A stretch of DNA of 64,000 nucleotides from Sinotaia quadrata (taxonomy: Eukaryota > Mollusca > Gastropoda > Architaenioglossa > Viviparidae). The stretch lies in contig CM054184.1 of NCBI GenBank assembly GCA_028829895.1, positions 22,299,701 through 22,363,700 of the forward strand, in the 5' to 3' direction. Shown here in pieces: positions 53,301 to 63,300 of the stretch. The notes under the pieces were generated by a model. It worked only from the letters and a program-made list of their open reading frames with translations, was not told the DNA's origin and searched no databases. The translations under genes were made by a program, and so were the position numbers. Within the stretch, counting starts at the first letter, position 1; each line of letters begins with the position of its first letter.

Positions 53301-56300
53301 CACATTTTGTTTGTTATTTAAATGAAACAAAATATCTAAGCAGTTAATAAATCTTAACCATAAACATTATCAGACAACTCACAAGGTCAAATCAGAATAT
53401 ATCACATTCCTCATTCTGCCTTGAGGAAAAAATGCAAAGGAGTGACTTTTCTATGATGGTTGGGTGGGTGATGATTTATTATTGGGCAGTGGTTCTGGTA
53501 ATCAGTCATGTCAAATTGTTGACAAAAGTCATCAGAAGAAGCTCCAACTGGATGCTAAACACAAAAATAATATACAAGTGAGCGAATGTCTGTAGAATTT
53601 AGCTCTGGCACCAAACCTCACCAAACCTCTGGACTCACTCACAAATCAAAATTAAACTTTTATACTACACAATTATGCTAATATCTTTGGCCATGGATAA
53701 CTGTCTACGATACTGTCTCTGTTATCTCTGTTAGTGCATTATAAATTTTATGTCATAATATTTTACTATCTGACACATACCTGTGTGTTAAGGCCACAGG
53801 CTATTTCACACCTAACTGGGACCAACTTGTTGAATTTCCATTTACTCTCATTTTCTGATGCCTTCACATGGACTTCCTATTATGAATAAAGATGCTTTTC
53901 TGCTGAGTCTACCTGATATGTACCTGATTCTCTGACGTTTCCTCTGGAATCTACCTGAGATCTACTTGATTCTCTGATTTCCTTTGAAATATACCTGATA
54001 TCTATATGATTCTATGGTGTTTCCTTTGAAATCTATCTGATATCTACCTGAATCTCTGATATTTTCTTTGGAGTCTATCTGATATCTACCTGATTCTCTG
54101 ATATTTCCTTTGGACTCTACCTGATACCTGCCTCAGATATTTCCTTTTGAGTTTACCTGATTCAATCTCTGAAATTTTCCTTATGAATCTACCTGACATT
54201 TATCTCTGGTATTTTCTACCTGATATCTATCTCTGACATTTCCTTTTGAGTTTACTTGTGAGTATCATGCTTGACCCCAAGGCAGCCATACACAACATGG
54301 TTCTCATAAACCATTTCAGTAGGCCTAGTATAATGCATTAATCTGGCCTCATCTGGTGCTTTAAGTTTTTCTGATGACATTAGTGCCCTGAATAGTGATG
54401 ATATCAAGGACATGGCCCTTTTAATAGGGTTTACTGAGCAGCTCAGTATACTATCACTGCAATCACTATAGCAAGCACCATTTTGGTGTTATCAAAGAGA
54501 AAGGCTGCTTTGCTTAACAAATTTCCTATAGTCAAAGATGGTTTGCTTGTCAATCCAGTCATCAGTAATTTTTTTATGACATGAGAGGCAACAATATTGG
54601 ATGAATTGTTTTTTAAACTATTCACTCAGGCATGTTTATTTCGTTTTGCAACCTGCATCCCCTCATCCTGATCTGGTGCCTATCAGGGTACCTTCTGATC
54701 AGGTAAGACAGATATCCTAGTTCAGGAAATTGCTTCTCTCTTAGGGAAGAAATGCTATTGAGGAAGTCAGGATCACACTTTTCTAGGCTTCCATTCCACA
54801 CTTTCTCTGGTACCAAATGGAGTAGGGACCAATGACAAACACTCTAAGTATAAATTTATTTTATTCTCTCACTTCAGGATACTCTTCACGGGCTAAATGG
54901 TCAGTGCTATTTATTCAGGGGATTTTGGAGCTTTGATCTTGAGGATTTTTGTTTTCATGTCATGCTAGACAAGAGGTCTTAAAGATATTTCTGACTTGCA
55001 AGACAATCTGTGAATGAGTGTTTCAGATTGGGGTTCTTCCATTCTTGGGTGTTCATTGCATCATAAGAGAAACAGCCATGGAAGAAGCCAAACTATTCAC
55101 AAAAGCAGCCATTTACATTTAGCTAGACAATCTCCTGTGAACTCAAACAAATCCATACATTCTCCCTCAAATGCAAAAAAAGTTTTTTTATAGGTCAGGG
55201 CCTTCATATTCATTTTGAATAGGTGGTGAGAATTTTCCTCAATAAAATTACATAAATTTTGGAACTGAGAGACTTTATGATAGGTTGGTGCTTGGTGGTG
55301 ATGTTCATAACTGGATAATAATTTTTTTGTGTGTAAATATATATTTTCATGCATGGATTCAAATTTTAACACCTGAAAGTATACTTCAATTAAGGATATT
55401 AATAAAGCTGCTTTAATTTCCTTTCATTTTGCATTTTATTTCAGTGAAATATATGCACTAATACCTAAGATATGATGTTTTTACTAACATAACCCTAAAT
55501 CTCACTGAAACCCTGAAAAATCTTGCCCCTTCAGAGTTAGAAAAAGGAAAAACGTGTGAACCTTAAAGGGTTAACATTGGTTCTTTTGTTTGAATGTTTT
55601 ATTATAAATTCTAATATTCATTCTTTGTGTTTAATTTATTGATAAGCACTAACATTGGTTCTCTTGTTTCTTTACTGCATAGCAGGCCCTGAACTGGGTG
55701 GTGAGTTTCCTGTCCAGGACTTGCGAAGTGGTCAAGGGGGGCTGCTCCAAGTTTGCATGGAGGGAATTGGTCTCTTGCTGGCTAACAGCAAGGCAAGCGG
55801 ACACTTTTCTTACTTTAGTTAAAACAGTTAATATTTTTATTTTTTTATTTAGAGATTGTAATTACTACAATTATGGTAGTACAGTTTTTAGTGCATGCTG
55901 AGTTTGAAGCATTGATACTTCTTTTCTTACAGGCACCTATAGAATTTATAATGTTTGCTGTTTGTCTATAAGAATATGGGTTTTAATTAATCATTAGTTT
56001 GTCTGTCTCTTTTTTTGTTGTTGATAGTATTTACTTATACAGAATGTTTGTTTGCATGAAAGAGGGCACATACTTGCATGAGACTATATAAGAGAGTTAA
56101 TAAATATTTAAAACTGCTTCATGAACTTTATGGTTGTTGTTGACAGGTAAGTACATGCATTTCTTCATAAATACAAATTTGTTATTTTTTAGAAGATTGT
56201 GCACATTAAATATTTTATATTTGAAGTCAATTTAGGAATTATACGGTAATTAAAATTAATTTCTTCTGATAGGAACATCATTTTGAAGCTTGGAAAGAAT

Positions 56301-57113
56301 TTTAAAAAAATTTTCCTTCCTCTTTCTCTTACATTTGACATTATAAACATTTACTGTGTTAATCTTCAAATTTGCTGCTCATGTTTGACAGTTCTAATCT
56401 TCAGATTTGCAAAAGTAAAGTAAAGACGACGATAAAAATTGTCCAGCCATTTATTTGCTAATTTAAAAATAAATTCTTTGAAACTTGCTCATGTATTTTG
56501 ATGCCATTATGTATATGTTGTCTTTAACTTTCCACTGCATTAATAATATACTGAAGATTTAATTTTATCATTTCATAGCTTTCACCCAGCTTTGGATAAT
56601 AACTCCTGTCACATATCTAGTAAAAACTAAATAAATGGAAAGAAATTCATAAACTCATTATAATTCTAGTAATGATGTAAACATCACACTCACAAGCTAG
56701 ATATTTAGTTTGAGTCAGTCATATAAAATATACTTATTTAAGGACAATAAATTTGTTTACAATTGGAAGTCAGTCATATAAAATATACTTATTTAAGGAC
56801 AATAAATTTGTTTACAATGGGAAAGATTTGAAATGTAGCAAAGATAAGAAAAGTTTTGAAGTCATGGACACAAGAAGAAACAAATGAGAGTCTTGGATAA
56901 GTTACATGGAGGTGTGAATGTAGTATCTATCATTTAGCCACAAACACTTCAGTAATTGTGTAGTAGCACCTGAAGAAAGAGTGATGATAGGTTCCATCAA
57001 ATGTTACAGTTTATGCACTTCAAAGTTGTAAGACCTAATTTAAAATTGTGAAAAACTGTCAGCATAATGAAATACAGTTTAAATGTGACATTTGCCAGCA
57101 TGTACATCTATGC

Positions 57114-57157
<44 letters not shown>

Positions 57158-57174
57158 GTCTATCTATCTATCTG

Positions 57175-57209
<35 letters not shown>

Positions 57210-57260
57210 GTGTGTCTGTCTCTGTCTGTCTGTCTGCATACCTGCCGGCCTACCTACCTG

Positions 57261-57335
<75 letters not shown>

Positions 57336-60300
57336 ATCACATAGTCTTGTCGACCGTTAGGGCACCACTGAAGGACAACAAGTTTCCTCCATTCCATTAT
57401 GTTCTCTGCTAATCTTACCGTTTTGCTCAGTTTTAGTCCTTTGCACTCTGAGAAGTTATCCTTCCATCTTTTCCTCTGTCTTCCTCTCCTTTGCCCTCCT
57501 TGCACAGTTCCTTGCATGAATGTCTTGGCAAGCCCTGTTGACCATGTGACATGCCCATACCATTTCACTTTGTGTTTTTTCACAATGGCCAATAGTCCTT
57601 CATAGGGTCCAATGGCTTGCCTAATGGTGTTTCCCATTTCCTCATTCATGGCATGATCTCTATATGAAATGCCAAGCAACCTTTGAAAACATCTAATTTC
57701 AGTAGCTTGTATCCTCCTTTCAAGATCAATTTGGTCTTCCTTGCACTTGATTTCCATAACAAAAGCAGTAGCTGTCCTGTCCAGTTTTTCCACCAATTGA
57801 GCTAGTCCTCCTCATTACCTGCAAGGTCATCATTGTCATCAGCAAGAGCGTAAGTTTTTTATTGCTCTGCCTCCAATACTGACAGTTCCTTCATGGTCTT
57901 CCAGAGCATATGTCATGATTCTTTCATAGAAGATCTGAAGAGAATAGGCGAAAGTTTGCAGCCTTGTCTGACTCCCATTGTTGTCCTGAACCAATCTCCT
58001 ATTTGGTCGTTGAAGCAGACTGCACTGGTGGCCTTGCTGGAAAGGCTTTCTATGATTTTGATCAGGTTTGCATTGATGTTGTACAGCTTCATGGTGGACC
58101 AAAGGGCTGCATGCCACACCTTATTGAACGACTTTTTAAAATCTACAAAGACATGATAAAGGTCTTGTTGTTGCTGAAGGTACTTCTCACATAGTAGTCT
58201 CAGATTAAAAATCTGTTCAGTTTTGCTTTGCCCTGGTCTGAAGCCTGCCTGTTCTTCAGCTTTGATTTCCTCTGCCTGTGGCTTCAGTCTGTTTAATATG
58301 ATTTTTATGATAGTTCTGACATTGATCCAAATTGCCTTTTTTCAGGAGCGTTATTATGAGTTACTAAGTCCATGGTGTTGGCCATTCCCCTATCTGCCAG
58401 ATCTTATTGCAGATTGTTAGTAGGGCATTTATCATGGCTTCTCCATCTTCTTGGACTAATTCTGCAGGGATGATCTATTCCTGCTGCCTTTCCCTTTTTC
58501 ATTGATTACACTGCAGTCTCTACTTCTCAGAAGATGGGCTAGTTGTCAGTATTGGTCACTGGTGGGGTGTTGAGTATTGTTGAATCCCCTATATGTCTGT
58601 GGTTATATAGGTCTGAGCAGTATTCTGCTCATTTCTTAAGAATGTCTTGGTCTTCTGCAAGACAATTCCCTCCACTATCTTGAATGATGGAGGAGCGTCC
58701 TTATTTTACACTGGTTAGGTCTTTCACCAGTTGGTTTGCTTTTTTCTATTATTTTTCTTTAGATTATTTTTTTATATCTTTACATTGGTCATCAATCCAT
58801 GTCTCCTTTGCCTTTTTCATGCTTATCTTATCTTATTGATAATCTGATTAATTTCCTTGTATTGTTTTGCTCCTTCTACTTCTAATTTCTTCTTCTTTAG
58901 CTCTCGATGCTTGTCACACAGATCAAGGATGTCAGTTGTAACCTAAGGTTTCTTCGATCGTCTATGTTTACCAAGGATCTCATTGGCTGTTTGAATCATT
59001 GAGGTGTTAAATATGTCAATCAATGTGTCTGTGTTCTCTGCACTAAGAAGTAACAGTGGTGCAAATTTTCTTTGCTTGAAAGGCTTCCGATACCTCTGGG
59101 TCTTTTAGCTTGTCAAAGTTAAACTTGATTCTTGTGGTGCTTGTTGACTTTCTTTAGACTAGTCGGAGGTTCATCATCACTAAGCTGTGGTCACTTCCAA
59201 TGTCTGCTCCTGAGAAGCCTCTTGTCATGGCAATGTTTACACTGGTATGGAAATGCCTCTTCACCATGATATAATCAATCTGTTTATGGTGTTCTCCATT
59301 CAGGCTTTGCTAGGTCCTTCTGGATGTTTTATGTGGACCAGATGTTTTTATCAGCTTCAGATCATTAAAGCTGGCAAATTCCAGGAGCCTTAAGCCTCTG
59401 TCATTTGTCTCTGTATTGCATGTATTCCAGTCTCCTTGCACCACAAGAATGTCTTTGTGGTCTGGTCCAGGACTTCTTGCAGTTGGTCGTAGAAGTCCTC
59501 TATTTTTTCATCATCATGGTCTGTAGTTGGAGCGTAAGCTTGCACAATGGCAATATTTAGTGGGATTGCCTTCAAGCATATGGTGAAAAGCCTGCTGGAG
59601 ACTGGCCGACAATTTATGACAGTATACACAATGTCTTTTTGGACAAGAAATCCGACACCATGTTCATGTTTATAATCTCTGCCAGTGTAGTATAGTTTAT
59701 GGCCATCCTGTGTTAATGTTTCCCCAAAATTCTTCCATTGTACTTTGCACACTCCCAGGATGGTCCATTGGTATCTGTTCATTTCATGTGTCAGTTCCTC
59801 TACCTTTCCAGGCGTTCTTAAAGTTCTGATGCTCCACATACCAATGCTGTTGTTGTTTCTTGCACGGAGTTTTGATGGTGATGGTGATGGTGCACCAGTA
59901 GCACACTTAACACCTCTGCCCTGGTGCAAGACAGAAGGCACGGTCCTTGTTCCGGGCAACGACCGATCCGGTATGGTTTGAGGTAAAGTTATCATTTCAT
60001 GTGGTGTGTCTTGGGCAAATGAACATTGGTGGAGCCCATCCCTCTCCAGGCTGTTGACCACAGCCCAAACTCCACATTACTAGTGGCTCGCCTTGGTCCT
60101 GGACACATGGCCATTGAGTCCTTCTTGAAACACCTCCGCCCTGGGCAGTGACCTCAGTGAGGAAGTTCATATGCCCAATCAGGTACTGTGTCAGCACCCT
60201 AGCCTTTGGTTATCCAAAACCTAACTTGCAAGGCAGCAGGGGGCTCGTGGAGGGCAGGGTCATCTATATCCCATGCAGATGCGAACATCTGCCCACTCTG

Positions 60301-63300
60301 ACACATGGCCATTGAATCCTTCTTGGGACTCCTCCGCCCTGGGCAGTGACCTCAGAGAGGAAGTTCATATGCTCAATCAGGTACTGTGTCAGCACCCTAG
60401 CCTTTAGTTATCCAAAACCTAACCTGCAAGGCAGCTAGGGACTCATGGAGGGTAGGGTCATCTATATTCCTTGCAAATGTGAACATCTGCCCACTTCCCC
60501 TACATGTACAAACATACATTAAATATACAGAATACATTTAAGCACCAAAATGCCCCTACCCGTACATACATGCATTAAATATACAGAAAACATTTAAGCA
60601 CCAAAGTGTATTTCAGATGGTATATTTATACATATATAATGTTTGCAAGCATTTCTCCAAGAACTTTCCTTTAAAACACATTAAAATAAACTTTAATTAC
60701 TTTTAATTTAAAGCATAATATTAGTGCATATACATTTGGATATGAACATGATTATATTTGTAAATTATGCAGACTTAGTACTTTGAAATGTTTCTTCATT
60801 TTTCATCTGCAGTCTTTATCTGGAATATGAAATATTTATTTATTCACAGTAAAACTCACCCATCACCAATAGTAAAATATTTGTTTAAATATTTTTAATA
60901 TTCATTCTGGTGAAATTCAGCTATTTTATTTTAATCCTTTCACCACAAACTTAGAAATTTCAGGCATTTGTTTGATAGAGAATCACCAAGTCTGTAATAT
61001 TGACATCCTAGGATTTAGTTTTGTGCTATATAATATTGAATTAAATTTTCCTAAATTGATATCATTGTAAAGAGGTGATTACAGTTATTTTTTGTAGCTT
61101 ATTCCCATTTCCTCCATGTGCAACTTTTACATTTATTAATTATTATCCCATTCACTGCTTCATATATATTGAAAAAAACAAATAATTTTCCCCCCCGATA
61201 TCGTAGAGTTCAGAGGTTGTCAGTTTTGCATTGATTCCATAAGCTCATGTTCAGTGTAAAATAACCTTTAAACTAAAAGCCACATTGTCTAATCTTTCAA
61301 GCTCTTGTTCAGTCTAAAACATAACATTTAAACTAAGCCACAGGTCTAATCTTAGCTCTTAATCTTGGTGCCGTTAGCTAAAAGGATATCTTGGCTATTT
61401 CAAGAATATTTTACTTACAGTAGTCATATGAAACTTATCAATGAGTAATTGAAGTAAAAGGTTTCACAGTATATAAAAACATTAGTTAATGGTGTTATCA
61501 GATAATTAATTGGTATTATCAGATTTTATCATTTAAAAATATACTCTATATATAAATAGTCCTTTACAAAATATGTATTATGTTTATAATATAACCAGTT
61601 ATAGAATTTGGCACAACATTAAAATTATCAGCTATTAAAGTTGAAAGGTCATTATTTTTTTAATTAATAATTGCTTCCTCTCTAAACACATTTGACATCT
61701 AGAAAGTAAAAATAAAATTGTATTTTATTAATAATTGCTTGCTCTCTAAATACATTTGACATCTAGAAAGTAAAAAAAAAATGTATTTTCTACATTCATT
61801 AAAGATGTTTGGAGACATTAGAAAATGAACACATCCTTGATTAGTCAGGAATATGCACTTCAAAATTTAAATAAAAATTTGTTTATAGAAAAGGAATTAT
61901 TGTTGAAATAATAACAATAAGGTTAAATTATAAAATTCAAGTCACACTTAATTGAACTATATTAATATTCATGGTATTTATTAACTTTGATAATTTCATT
62001 AAGGTATTTTGTTTTTAGGATAACACACTTTAATTAGACAGTATAATAATAATGCTCAAATTTGCCTGACTTCATTAAAGAGACTGAAAAGATGAATATA
62101 ACATTTGCACATTACTACAAATAACAGAAAACACAACTTGTAATTAAATCTTAAAGTGTATTGCCATTTTCAAGTAGAGTAATAGTTACATTTATCTTTA
62201 ATTAGTCAGATCAACATTAAAATGTAGTTTGCTCTTTAAAATAACTATGCCAGTTTGTTGTATGATTTTCATAGTTTTCATTTCTTTTGATTATGAATGT
62301 TTTCATAAAATTGCTTGTATTTGAATAAACAAATTTAAATTAGTTGAGGTTTGGCAACCACACTGAACCTATAGAAAGTTGATTTTTTTTCCCCCATAAA
62401 GAGGGTTTTTAAGAAAAAATAATGGAGTTCTATTTTTTATTATTTTTAAACGTGAAAAAAATTAAGAAAATATTTTTCATTTCATTTTTTTTTTAATAAA
62501 CAAGAAAGATAACAGCTTTCTATGTTTTTGAAATAGCTTATTTGTGAGTTTCCTGATTTTGGTGATTTCTTTTGTTGTTTTTTTAAAGATGGAAGTAAGA
62601 AATATCTCCCCTCTCTCCAGGCATTAATTAATTCAATTTTGTTCCTTTACTGTGTCAAAACTTTATGTACTTGAACTTCGGAGATGGTCTGACCAGATTT
62701 ATGTTGTCACACTTTCTTTTTCCCTTCTTGTCAACTAATTTTTATGTTTATATACTGCTATAAATTTTATCCACCAATCAACCATGTTTGTTTTGTTTTT
62801 GTTTCTTTTTTGTCCAATTGAAGTTTTGATTTGCACCACCAGGGACTAATTATGAACACTAGTATCATTTAATTTATTTTTGTTGGGGGCTCACACTATA
62901 TTTTCCTTGTGAGGTTAATTATCCTAATGGGCTTGTTTTCTTTCTCTCTCTCCTATTGTGCCTTCTTACCATGCCTGATCAGGATTTTGAGGTAAAGACA
63001 GAGCGTGAATGTTATATACTTTAATTTTGACCAGTCTAGAGTGGAATAGTTTTCACTATTTTGTATTGTATGCCTGTGAATATTAAGTGCCCAGCAGTAG
63101 CGGCCATCTCTCAAGTTCTTTTATTTCATGTCTTTTTTTATTTGAGTTTCTTTTTGTTGGTTTTTCTGTTGGTTCTGTTGTCAATCCCATATTATTTTAT
63201 TTGTTTAAAGTACTTACTTTTTTTTATGGACTCATAAAAAAGTGTAGTAAGCTAAGATTTTTCTTTCTAGAGGAGTCTTGTCTTTTGTCTAATTGTTTGT

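Larger units (their letters stand above)
57341..60500 (-). mobile_element. RTE-like LINE, about 3.2 kb, degenerate
   Basis: Read on the minus strand, a 5' region with two tandem units of about 198 bp (60103-60495) is followed by an endonuclease frame (59390-60061). Then come, with frameshifts, reverse transcriptase blocks (57839-58117) and a C-terminal region (57302-57796). The element resembles the craniofacial-development-protein-2-like and endonuclease-reverse-transcriptase family common in invertebrate genomes. Its 3' end abuts the (TCTA)n tract, as expected of elements with microsatellite tails. RTE assignment is likely but not certain. Confidence 0.8.

Noticed and set aside
57048..57412. 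Three overlapping + strand open frames of about 100 codons with Ile-Tyr-Leu-Ser repeats
   Set aside because: They are translations of the (TCTA)n microsatellite and change only by frame.
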